A program made the translations under genes and the position numbers. Below are positions 13,535 through 19,479 of a stretch of DNA of 25,853 bases, piece by piece. The notes beneath the pieces were generated by a model that was not told the origin of the DNA, did no database searches, and was given only the letters and a program-made list of their open reading frames with translations. Every line of letters begins with the position of its first letter. The first letter of the stretch is position 1. Source of the DNA: an uncultured bacterium (GTDB taxonomy: Bacteria > Patescibacteriota > Saccharimonadia > Saccharimonadales > Saccharimonadaceae); the NCBI GenBank assembly GCA_903844835.1, contig CAIMUU010000060.1, forward strand, positions 1 through 25,853, written 5' to 3'.

Positions 13535-13566
13535 CTCGACATGCACTGTAATGATTTGACTTGTTA
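13535..13566 (-). repeat. Element B right terminal repeat
   Basis: CTCGACATGCAC (13535-13546) followed by TGTAATGATTTGACTTGT-A/T-rich outer block to 13566, the imperfect inverse of the left end. AAAATA at 13525-13530 just inside matches the right end of element A at 8647-8652. Confidence 0.75.
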
Positions 13567-13662
13567 ATGATTCTTCGCCATCATTTGAGGTGTTAACTCA
13601 GATATGGTCGATGATTTATATATTAGCACAAACGTTATGCTTTGTCAATACTTCGACTCGCT

Positions 13663-13701
13663 ATGCTCGCTCAGTACTTTCAGTGCTCAGCATGGTATAA
13701 T
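13663..13701 (+). promoter_or_regulatory. trpS promoter with overlapping hairpin
   Basis: An extended -10 box TGGTATAAT (13693-13701) lies 10 bases before the trpS ATG; no -35 box is visible. Instead a hairpin fills that place: ATGCT/AGCAT (13663-13667, 13689-13693) and AGTACT/AGTGCT (13673-13678, 13682-13687). The stretch from 13567 to here contains no credible ORF. Confidence 0.6.
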
Positions 13702-13711
13702 AGACATAATT

Positions 13712-14746
13712 ATGACAAAACAAGTTATCTTAACAGGAATACGCTCTAACGAAGAGCCAACAATTGGTAATTATTTAGGCGCTTTTTTGCCAATGGTTGA
13801 GTTGCAAAATAAATATTCTGACGATTATCAGATTAATATGTTTGTGCCAGACCTACACAGCTTTACTACGCCAATTGAATATGACAATTTATATCGTAAT
13901 ACTCTTAATAATCTGAAGTATTTTATTGCTGCTGGACTTGATCTCGATAATCCAGATACAATGATTTACCGACAAAGTTACATACCAGCTCACAGCGAAT
14001 TAACCTGGATACTTGATTGCTTTACTTATATGGGCGAAATGAGTCGCATGACTCAGTTCAAAGAAAAATCATCAGAGAATAGCGAAAGTGTCACTGTTGG
14101 TTTATTTAATTATCCCGTTCTTATGGCTGCAGATATTTTGTTATACGGCGCAAGATACGTCCCTGTCGGCGAAGATCAATTCCAACACCTCGAGATTGCA
14201 CGCGATATTGCTATTCGCTTTAATAATAAATTTGGTGATATATTTACTGTTCCAGAGTCAACCAAAGTTCAGATGGAAATGTTTAGCCGAGACGGTGGAC
14301 TTCGTATCCGCAGTTTGACTGACCCTTCTAGAAAAATGAGCAAAAGCTCAACTGACGAAAGGTCAAAAATCCTACTAATTGACACGCCCGAAGATGCAAC
14401 AAAAAAGATTATGAGCGCCACTACTGACAGTATCGGTGCAATCCACTTTGATTGGGACAAACAACCTGGAATTACTAGCTTGCTACAAATTTTAGCAATG
14501 TTATCTAGCGAGAGCCAGGCTAGTGTCAATGCTAAGTGGGAAGGCACAACTAATTATGGCGACTTCAAAAAGGCTGTGGCTGAAGCTGTTTCGCACTTTT
14601 TGACTGGATTTCAGGCTAGACTACAGAGTATTACTGACGAAAGTTTAATCGCTAAACTTGAAGCCTCTGAAAAAGTCTTGACCCCAATTGCCAACGAAAC
14701 CCTTCTGAGGGCTCAACAGGCCGTCGGGCTGAGGCAAAAGGGATAA
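13712..14746 (+). CDS. trpS: Tryptophanyl-tRNA synthetase
   Basis: A class I aminoacyl-tRNA synthetase of 344 aa that charges tRNA-Trp. The HIGH-type motif appears as TIGN (residues 17-20) in GIRSNEEPTIGNYLGA, and KMSKS is at 208-212. Between them are the TrpRS-specific VPVGEDQFQHLEIARDIAIR and DLHSFTT. Length is normal (about 330-350). ATG 13712 was chosen because similarity begins there; the frame continues upstream through the promoter. No Shine-Dalgarno sequence is seen and TATAAT is 10 bases upstream, so the mRNA should have only about four leader bases. It starts a likely operon with the next two genes. Confidence 0.96.
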   Translation: MTKQVILTGIRSNEEPTIGNYLGAFLPMVELQNKYSDDYQINMFVPDLHSFTTPIEYDNLYRNTLNNLKYFIAAGLDLDNPDTMIYRQSYIPAHSELTWILDCFTYMGEMSRMTQFKEKSSENSESVTVGLFNYPVLMAADILLYGARYVPVGEDQFQHLEIARDIAIRFNNKFGDIFTVPESTKVQMEMFSRDGGLRIRSLTDPSRKMSKSSTDERSKILLIDTPEDATKKIMSATTDSIGAIHFDWDKQPGITSLLQILAMLSSESQASVNAKWEGTTNYGDFKKAVAEAVSHFLTGFQARLQSITDESLIAKLEASEKVLTPIANETLLRAQQAVGLRQKG

Positions 14747-14747
14747 G

Positions 14748-15917
14748 GTGGTAAAAGTATCCAGTCGCGATGCACTTGACGTCTTACGCCATTACAAGCT
14801 GGCTGATGCTAATAATGTCCCTCGCAATATTGAGGCCATCAAAGTATCACATCCAAAGCCATATAACACACTGGCATCTTTTCGCTTTAATAAGCAGTTA
14901 TTTTATGTCTTGTTTGATAATACTGCCGAAGATGATGACGAGTATGTATTGTTGCAAATTAAATCTGTAAAAAACGATGTAACGGGTGAGTTGATTCACA
15001 ACCCCAACCCTGACGATACTTCGTCTTATGCTGTGCCTTTTGAGGGGAAAGACTGCTATTTGTACGCTGTTGTATCTGAAAAAAGACGCCTAGATGCAGA
15101 ACTTGCTTCCCGCTACCCTGAATTTTCGCGTAGTACTTGGCAAAAAGATATCAAAGCGGGCCATATTAGTGTTAATGGGGCAATTGTTACGTCACTCAAC
15201 CAAAACGTAACTGCAAACGACCTTATCGCGATTAATAAGCCTGATGCGATTGATTTCAGTAAAAATGAGCTTCCAATTATCTATATTGATGACAATGTTA
15301 TCGTTATCAACAAGCCAGCTGGCGTGCTATCGCACTCTAAGGGCGCTATTAATGATGAATTTACTGTTGCTGATTTCTTTAGGCGTTATTCGACTTATAA
15401 TTTAGATACTAATCGCCCAGGCATAATTCATCGCCTTGACCGCGACACCAGCGGAATTATGATTGGCGCTAGAAACGTCGAAACGGCAACTGAGCTCCAA
15501 AAACAATTCGCTGACCGCAAAACTAAAAAAACTTATATTGCCATTTTGGATGGAATTCCAAAACTTGATAAAGCCAATATAGATTTGCCAATTAATCGCA
15601 ACCCAACAAAGCCGAGCACCTTTCGAGTTGATAGTAATGGCAAATCAGCGATAACCAGATACGAAGTTATTGATGCGACAGAAAAGTATGCCTTAGTTAA
15701 ATTACAGCCTCAAACTGGCCGAACACATCAACTCCGTGTCCATATGGGATATTTAAACACTCCAATCTTGGGTGATAAAGTCTATGGCAAGCCATCAAAA
15801 CGTATGTATTTACACGCCCTTAGCCTAGAGATCACCATCCCAAATGGCAATCGTAAGATATTTGAATCGCCAATCCCAACTGAATTTAAAGATTATTTTA
15901 GCAAAATTTCGTTATGA
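14748..15917 (+). CDS. RluA/RluD-family 23S rRNA pseudouridine synthase with N-terminal extension
   Basis: A 389-aa protein starting at GTG 14748, one base after trpS. Residues about 112-165 resemble an S4 RNA-binding domain (RRLDAELASRYPEFSRSTWQ). The catalytic domain follows, with HRLDRDTSG at 228-236 (catalytic Asp expected at D231), then KTYIAILDG, LQPQTGRTHQLRVHM and the C-terminal LHALSLEI. Such enzymes isomerise uridine to pseudouridine in 23S rRNA. The first about 110 residues, with an acidic patch (NTAEDDDEYV), are not part of the usual RluD architecture and I do not recognise them. The exact target base cannot be deduced. It overlaps the next gene by four bases (ATGA). Confidence 0.9.
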   Translation: MVKVSSRDALDVLRHYKLADANNVPRNIEAIKVSHPKPYNTLASFRFNKQLFYVLFDNTAEDDDEYVLLQIKSVKNDVTGELIHNPNPDDTSSYAVPFEGKDCYLYAVVSEKRRLDAELASRYPEFSRSTWQKDIKAGHISVNGAIVTSLNQNVTANDLIAINKPDAIDFSKNELPIIYIDDNVIVINKPAGVLSHSKGAINDEFTVADFFRRYSTYNLDTNRPGIIHRLDRDTSGIMIGARNVETATELQKQFADRKTKKTYIAILDGIPKLDKANIDLPINRNPTKPSTFRVDSNGKSAITRYEVIDATEKYALVKLQPQTGRTHQLRVHMGYLNTPILGDKVYGKPSKRMYLHALSLEITIPNGNRKIFESPIPTEFKDYFSKISL

Positions 15918-16744
15918 AAAATCTAGTTATCAATAATTCAAGCGAAAAAACATTGCTCGCATTAGTTAAAAATATGCCTCAATCGCTTTTATTATCTGGT
16001 GAGCCAGGTATTGGGCTTGGTGCAATTAGCCGCTATATAGCCGAACTTCGCAATGTGAGTCCGATTATTATCTTGCCAGAAAAGGATGAAAAAATTGACC
16101 TCGCAAAGGGTGTAGTTAGTGTTGATATAATGCGCCGACTATATGAGGAAACACGCACCAAGACAGCCAAGGAACGAATTATAATCATAGATTACGCCGA
16201 AAGAATGACTCATCAAGCTCAAAATGCCTTTTTAAAACTTCTTGAGGAGCCTGGCGCTGGTATATATTTTATTCTTGTTTCTCATTCAATTTCAAAACTG
16301 CTTCCCACAATATTGTCTCGAACCGAAAAGTTGGAGATTAGGCCTATCACACTCAGCCAATCAAATAGTTTGCTTGATGATATCGGCATCACCGATAGTA
16401 TAAAGCGTGCTCAATTATTATTTATGGCCGAAGGATTACCAGCCGAACTTTGCAGGCTCAGTAGTGATGACGCATATTTTACCAATCGGAGCCTAATTGT
16501 TAAAGATGCCAGAGAATTAATCCGTGGGAACACTTATCAAAAGCTGTTAATTGCTCATACCTACAAGGATGATAGGGGCGCGGTGCTACTGCTATTACTT
16601 GATATGGCCAAAATATTAAAGAAGAGCATTATCGCTAGTCCACAAGCTTCAGCAATCAACCAGATTGATTCAATTCTTTCTGCCTATCAACAAATCGAGA
16701 CTAATGGCAATATCCGGCTTGTACTAGCCAGGATGATTTTATAA
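15914..16744 (+). CDS. holB: DNA polymerase III delta-prime-like clamp-loader protein
   Basis: A 276-aa AAA+ type protein. The P-loop region is SGEPGIGLGAI (residues about 27-37), in which the Walker A Lys is replaced by Leu, as expected for an ATPase-dead delta-prime subunit. RIIIIDYAERMTHQAQNAFL (about 88-107) is the Walker B region followed by the helix found in DnaX/HolB, KLLEEPGAGIYFILVSH follows, and SRTEKLEI is the degenerate sensor/SRC region. The family places this protein in the clamp loader that puts the sliding clamp on DNA. It is shorter than E. coli delta-prime (334 aa), mainly at the C-terminus. It overlaps the preceding gene by four bases. Confidence 0.8.
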   Translation: MKNLVINNSSEKTLLALVKNMPQSLLLSGEPGIGLGAISRYIAELRNVSPIIILPEKDEKIDLAKGVVSVDIMRRLYEETRTKTAKERIIIIDYAERMTHQAQNAFLKLLEEPGAGIYFILVSHSISKLLPTILSRTEKLEIRPITLSQSNSLLDDIGITDSIKRAQLLFMAEGLPAELCRLSSDDAYFTNRSLIVKDARELIRGNTYQKLLIAHTYKDDRGAVLLLLLDMAKILKKSIIASPQASAINQIDSILSAYQQIETNGNIRLVLARMIL

Positions 16745-16746
16745 TC

Positions 16747-16755
16747 TGGTATAAT
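16747..16755 (+). promoter_or_regulatory. Extended -10 promoter for TPR gene
   Basis: TGGTATAAT, identical to the trpS box, begins 3 bases after the holB stop and ends 11 bases before the ATG at 16767. No -35 box is visible. Confidence 0.6.
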
Positions 16756-16766
16756 ATTTACAGAAT

Positions 16767-17420
16767 ATGTTAGGTCTATTATTAGTTGTATTACTTGGGG
16801 TCTGGGTGATTTATCAACCCCAGACTGTTGATGAAATCAAATCGGATTTACCGACCAAACTGTCGGACAAACTTAATATGCTTTGGACTATTGCTCAAGA
16901 ATCGCTACAAACACAAAAATATCTACGTGCCGAAAAAGCCCTTTTGACAATTCTTCGAGTTGATGAACGAAACGCCAGTGCCTATAATCGCCTGGGTATT
17001 CTGTATGCCAAACAAAAGTCATTTAAGGACGCTATTGAATGTTTTGAGATTGCTCAATCACTTGAAACTAATGCCAGCAGTTTGCATAACGTTGGCCTTA
17101 TTTACTTTGAGACGGGTAATTTTGATAAAGCAGCCTTGGCATTTGAACAAGCTCTGGCAATTGATGGGGATCTTGCTTCGCGACACATCGCCTATGCTAA
17201 AGTCCAAGAAAAGTTAGGCAATGAGGATAAGATGATTAGGTCACTTGAAAAAGCAGTTGAATTAGACCCAATACCCCAAACTCTGACAATTCTTGCTGAT
17301 GCCTATGAACGAGTTGGCCAGGCCGAACTGTCTCTTAAGTTGCGTGAAAAAGCAGCCAAAATGATTATTCCACAAGGTCAGCCAAGACGCGTTCAGCAGC
17401 CACGTCGCGTGGTGATGTAG
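16767..17420 (+). CDS. Membrane-anchored TPR-repeat protein
   Basis: A 217-aa protein. Residues 1-17 (MLGLLLVVLLGVWVIYQ) form one hydrophobic segment, most likely an uncleaved membrane anchor. From about residue 35 to 205 come about five tetratricopeptide repeats, with clear units such as ASAYNRLGILYAKQKSFKDA, SSLHNVGLIYFETGNFDKAA and TLTILADAYERVGQAELSLK. The end is basic (RRVQQPRRVVM). TPR domains mediate protein-protein contacts, so an assembly or scaffolding role at the membrane is plausible; the partner is unknown. There is no Shine-Dalgarno sequence; its own extended -10 promoter lies just upstream. Confidence 0.85.
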   Translation: MLGLLLVVLLGVWVIYQPQTVDEIKSDLPTKLSDKLNMLWTIAQESLQTQKYLRAEKALLTILRVDERNASAYNRLGILYAKQKSFKDAIECFEIAQSLETNASSLHNVGLIYFETGNFDKAALAFEQALAIDGDLASRHIAYAKVQEKLGNEDKMIRSLEKAVELDPIPQTLTILADAYERVGQAELSLKLREKAAKMIIPQGQPRRVQQPRRVVM

Positions 17421-17619
17421 ATTAGATTTCGATAATTGGACATCGCTCCACTTCGTTTCGCTCCTCCGTTTGCTCATAAAAATATGTAAACACATTTTTA
17501 TTTCGCTGCACTTCGCCGAACCTATGAACTTTTGTCTTTGACAAAAGACTTCATAGGTTAGAGTCAAAATATCATTACCAAATTTAAATACCACAATCTT
17601 TCGATGTGGTATATAAATT
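17421..17619. other. Intergenic stretch with hairpins
   Basis: No credible ORF. It holds TAAAAATATGT/ACATTTTTA-type pairing at about 17475-17500, a strong hairpin at 17519-17559 whose arms copy part of tRNA-Tyr, and a third hairpin at 17578-17622. The pyrimidine-rich stretch before them (CACTTCG and CGCTCC repeated) is low-complexity. Confidence 0.5.
17519..17559. repeat. Hairpin whose arms match the T-arm of tRNA-Tyr
   Basis: AACCTATGAA (17519-17528) pairs with TTCATAGGTT (17550-17559), with an inner stem TTTTGTC/GACAAAA. The left arm plus two bases (17517-17528) is identical to 17639-17650 in tRNA-Tyr; the right side (17549-17565) matches the minus-strand tRNA-Tyr T-arm at 16 of 17 bases. 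Confidence 0.7.
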
Positions 17620-17622
17620 TGG
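17578..17622 (-). terminator. Hairpin at the 3' end of tRNA-Tyr
   Basis: CCAAATTTA (17578-17586) pairs with TAAATTTGG (17614-17622) and TACCACA (17589-17595) with TGTGGTA (17605-17611). The right arm includes the encoded CCA of tRNA-Tyr. It lies where the minus-strand tRNA transcripts should end, but a proper T-run is lacking, so terminator function is only probable. Confidence 0.5.
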
Positions 17623-17704
17623 TGCTGGAAATAGGACTCGAACCTATGAAGCCGTAAGGCAGGAGATTTACAGTCTCCCGTGATTGCCACTACACGATTC
17701 CAGC
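17620..17704 (-). tRNA. tRNA-Tyr (GTA)
   Basis: Read on the minus strand: acceptor GCTGGAA/TTCCAGC, discriminator A, encoded CCA (complement of 17620-17622), anticodon stem GGAGA/TCTCC around loop CTGTAAA (anticodon GTA), T-stem ATAGG/CCTAT. A long variable arm (GCCTTACGGC region) makes it a bacterial class II tRNA-Tyr. Confidence 0.95.
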
Positions 17705-17707
17705 TGA

Positions 17708-17782
17708 TGGAGCCGACTCTCGGGATTGAACCGAAGACCTGCTGTTTACAAAACAGCTGCTCTACCACTGAGCTAAGTCGGC
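17708..17782 (-). tRNA. tRNA-Thr (TGT)
   Basis: Acceptor GCCGACT/AGTCGGC, encoded CCA at the complement of 17708-17710, anticodon stem GCTGT/ACAGC around TTTGTAA (anticodon TGT), standard D- and T-arms. It begins 3 bases from tRNA-Tyr and is probably co-transcribed. Confidence 0.95.
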
Positions 17783-17842
17783 ATTAATTATTAAGATACC
17801 CAACTATTCTATCTGATATGGCTAGTTGTTTCAAGTATTGAT

Positions 17843-17918
17843 TGGAGCCACGATCGGGAGTTGAACCCGAGACCTCATCCTTACCATGGATGCGCTCTAC
17901 CAACTGAGCTATCGCGGC
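17843..17918 (-). tRNA. tRNA-Thr (GGT)
   Basis: Acceptor GCCGCGA/TCGTGGC with one G-T pair, encoded CCA, anticodon stem CATCC/GGATG around ATGGTAA (anticodon GGT). First gene of the three-tRNA minus-strand set and the second threonine isoacceptor. Confidence 0.95.
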
Positions 17919-17966
17919 AGTCTACCTGGTAAATTTTATCACATAAGGTGTAGCCTATCAACGAAC

Positions 17967-17975
17967 TGCTATAAT
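17967..17975 (+). promoter_or_regulatory. Extended -10 promoter, leaderless start of yajQ
   Basis: TGCTATAAT ends 6 bases before the ATG at 17982, so the expected transcription start coincides with the start codon. No -35 box is visible. Confidence 0.65.
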
Positions 17976-17981
17976 AGACCT

Positions 17982-18476
17982 ATGGCAACATTTAGTTTTG
18001 ACACAGTATCTGAATATGACAAGGCCGAGATGAGCAACGTTTTTGCGTTAGCTCAAAAAGAAATAATTAATCGTTACGATTTCAAGGGTACGCCGGCTGC
18101 AATTGATTGGATGGAAGATAAGACCGGATTTAAGGTCATTGGCGCCAACGAATGGCAGATTGACAGCATTATTGATATTGTTCGCAAAAAATTAGCATCT
18201 CGCGAACAAAGCAGTAAAACCATCGATTTATCCAAAACCGTTATTACTAGTAATCTAAAAGCCACAAAGGAATTGCCATTTATTGCTGGACTAGATCAAG
18301 ATAAGGCAAAATCCATCACCAAGCTCCTTCGGGACAAATTGCCCAAGGTCAAAGCCCAAATTCAAGGTGAGGCCGTTAGAGTTGTTAGTAACTCAAAAGA
18401 CGACTTACAATCTGCTATGCAACTAATTCGAGCAGCTGATTTTGCTTTTCCAATTGAATTTACTAATTACCGATAA
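17982..18476 (+). CDS. YajQ-family nucleotide-binding protein (DUF520)
   Basis: A 164-aa protein beginning MATFSFDTVSEYDKAEMSNV, with INRYDFKGTPAAIDW, RKKLASREQSSKTIDLSK, KELPFIAGLDQDKAKSITKL and KVKAQIQGEAVRVVSNSKDD plus LQSAMQLIRAADF. These are the family's typical segments, and the length is normal (about 163). Members bind nucleotides or tRNA, and some bind cyclic di-GMP; the cellular role is poorly defined. ATG 17982 was chosen because family similarity starts there; the frame upstream runs through tRNA-Thr. The mRNA appears to be leaderless. Confidence 0.93.
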   Translation: MATFSFDTVSEYDKAEMSNVFALAQKEIINRYDFKGTPAAIDWMEDKTGFKVIGANEWQIDSIIDIVRKKLASREQSSKTIDLSKTVITSNLKATKELPFIAGLDQDKAKSITKLLRDKLPKVKAQIQGEAVRVVSNSKDDLQSAMQLIRAADFAFPIEFTNYR

Positions 18477-18501
18477 TTGCCTTGCTGTTAAAGATGTTTT
18501 T

Positions 18502-18510
18502 TGATATAAT
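18502..18510 (+). promoter_or_regulatory. Extended -10 promoter for rpmG
   Basis: TGATATAAT at 18502-18510 predicts a transcript start near 18517, only about three bases before the ATG of a short upstream ORF (18520) and 40 bases before rpmG. Confidence 0.55.
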
Positions 18511-18519
18511 TTAACACTA

Positions 18520-18600
18520 ATGGATTACGCATTCGCGCTATCGCGAAAAGGATATTATGGCGAAAAAGAATACAAAGCGAAAATTAGTTGGATTAGTTAG
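18520..18600 (+). CDS. Possible 26-aa leaderless upstream ORF overlapping rpmG
   Basis: Starts ATG 18520 and encodes MDYAFALSRKGYYGEKEYKA plus six residues, ending TAG at 18600, in a different frame from rpmG. It starts almost at the predicted transcript 5' end and crosses the rpmG start. The amino acid sequence resembles nothing known; if translated, it could couple or compete with rpmG. Confidence 0.25.
   Translation: MDYAFALSRKGYYGEKEYKAKISWIS
18532..18547 (+). promoter_or_regulatory. Hairpin abutting the rpmG ribosome-binding site
   Basis: TTCGCG (18532-18537) pairs with CGCGAA (18542-18547), loop CTAT; the Shine-Dalgarno AAGGA (18548-18552) follows at once. The stem could affect ribosome access. 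Confidence 0.4.
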
Positions 18601-18763
18601 CGGACTTTCTGGTCATCGCACTTATTACACAACCAAAAATACTCAGAATACGACTGAAAAAATTTCTCTAAAAAAGTATGACCCGATTGCTCGTGTCCAT
18701 GCTGTTTATACTGAGACCAAGAAAAATCTTGGCCGCAACGAAATCAAGCCTCGTAAAAAATAA
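18557..18763 (+). CDS. rpmG: 50S ribosomal protein L33, zinc-free form
   Basis: The 68-aa product MAKKNTKRKLVGLVSGLSGH then RTYYTTKNTQNTTEKISLKK has the L33 pattern (G-H/x-R-x-Y-x-T-x-K-N-x-x-N-T and LKKYxP). The zinc cysteines are replaced: the first pair by Ser/Leu positions and the KYCP motif by KYDP, so it is a C-minus L33. L33 lies at the E site of the 50S subunit. The last about 15 residues (NLGRNEIKPRKK) exceed the usual 49-55 aa. AAAAGGA precedes the ATG by six bases. It ends 17 bases from the convergent minus-strand operon. Confidence 0.88.
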   Translation: MAKKNTKRKLVGLVSGLSGHRTYYTTKNTQNTTEKISLKKYDPIARVHAVYTETKKNLGRNEIKPRKK

Positions 18764-18780
18764 TTTGTTGTTGATTCAAA

Positions 18781-19479
18781 TTATATATTTTCAATCTGTT
18801 CGTCTATTAAGTTTGCCAACCACAAACCATTTTGCGACATTGCCTCTAATGTACTAATTGATAGTTTAATGTCATCTGCATAGACATATAAAATGCCGTC
18901 AGCCAACTCGGCTGATAATGGCCAAAAATGAGCGCCAAGAACTCTGGCAGAATCGGCCGGGAATAAACGCTCTATCTTAATTGAGTCAGTTAACAGTGAA
19001 TAGACCGAGAAGCGATTAGTAAAGTCTGGGCTATAATCCTCGAATGTTCCAAAATTTATCTTGGACAATAATGGGTAAATCGAAAAAAATGAGTTAAATG
19101 CGGCATTATCGTGATTATTTGAGTTAATTAATAAATGTGGAGTGTCTTGCCTAGTGTGTAAATCAAATGCCACAACCAGCCAGTTCTTGTAAACAACTGA
19201 ACTATCTGATTTCAATTCGATATCATTACGGTCAATTATTGTTACATCATATCCATTGATTGGGCCAACGCAGTAATTGTTATCAATATGCGTAGACGAA
19301 ACGGTAAAGCCACGAACGACACGGTGTTCGTCATGACGTTGGTCTACGGATCCAAAATATGCAAGATTATTTTGTTTTGCAAATCTGGCTATGACACGCT
19401 TACGAGTCCCACTATTTGCAATATTATGAAAAATATTTTGGGTTGCTCGACGAATTGATGCCAACATATTTAGACTCAT
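18781..19479 (-). CDS. Unknown protein at the end of the alpha-glucan operon
   Basis: A 232-aa soluble protein without a recognised family. It begins MSLNMLASIRRATQNIFHNI and has short conserved-looking stretches such as NYCVGPINGYDVTIIDRND (residues about 69-87), NWLVVAFDL and RVLGAHFWPLSAEL, compatible with a mixed alpha/beta fold. The C-terminal LEAMSQNGLWLANLIDEQIE looks helical. The start overlaps the stop of the GH15 gene by four bases (ATGA), so it is translated with it. That context hints at a role near glucan metabolism, but it may be a passenger. Nothing in the sequence shows an enzyme motif. Confidence 0.75.
   Translation of the reverse strand: MSLNMLASIRRATQNIFHNIANSGTRKRVIARFAKQNNLAYFGSVDQRHDEHRVVRGFTVSSTHIDNNYCVGPINGYDVTIIDRNDIELKSDSSVVYKNWLVVAFDLHTRQDTPHLLINSNNHDNAAFNSFFSIYPLLSKINFGTFEDYSPDFTNRFSVYSLLTDSIKIERLFPADSARVLGAHFWPLSAELADGILYVYADDIKLSISTLEAMSQNGLWLANLIDEQIENI

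Larger units (their letters stand above)
12998..13566. mobile_element. Element B: second cassette with the same terminal repeats and a different gene
   Basis: About 569 bp bounded by inverted repeats at 12998-13029 and 13535-13566. They match those of element A: outer block AAATCAAATTATTACA-like, inner block GTGCATGTCGAG (element A has GTGCATGTCTGG). Inside, read on the minus strand, are a leader hairpin (13514-13468), an ORF (13398-13090) and a long hairpin (13079-13041). The plan equals element A, yet the protein is unrelated and the ORF faces the other way relative to the right end. The cassette sits six bases behind the rpsI terminator. No transposase is present and no clear target duplication is visible. 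Confidence 0.7.

Noticed and set aside
13567..13711. T-box riboswitch before trpS
   Set aside because: The -10 box lies ten bases from the ATG, so there is no room for a leader RNA, and no T-box motif (AGGGUGGNACCGCG) is seen.
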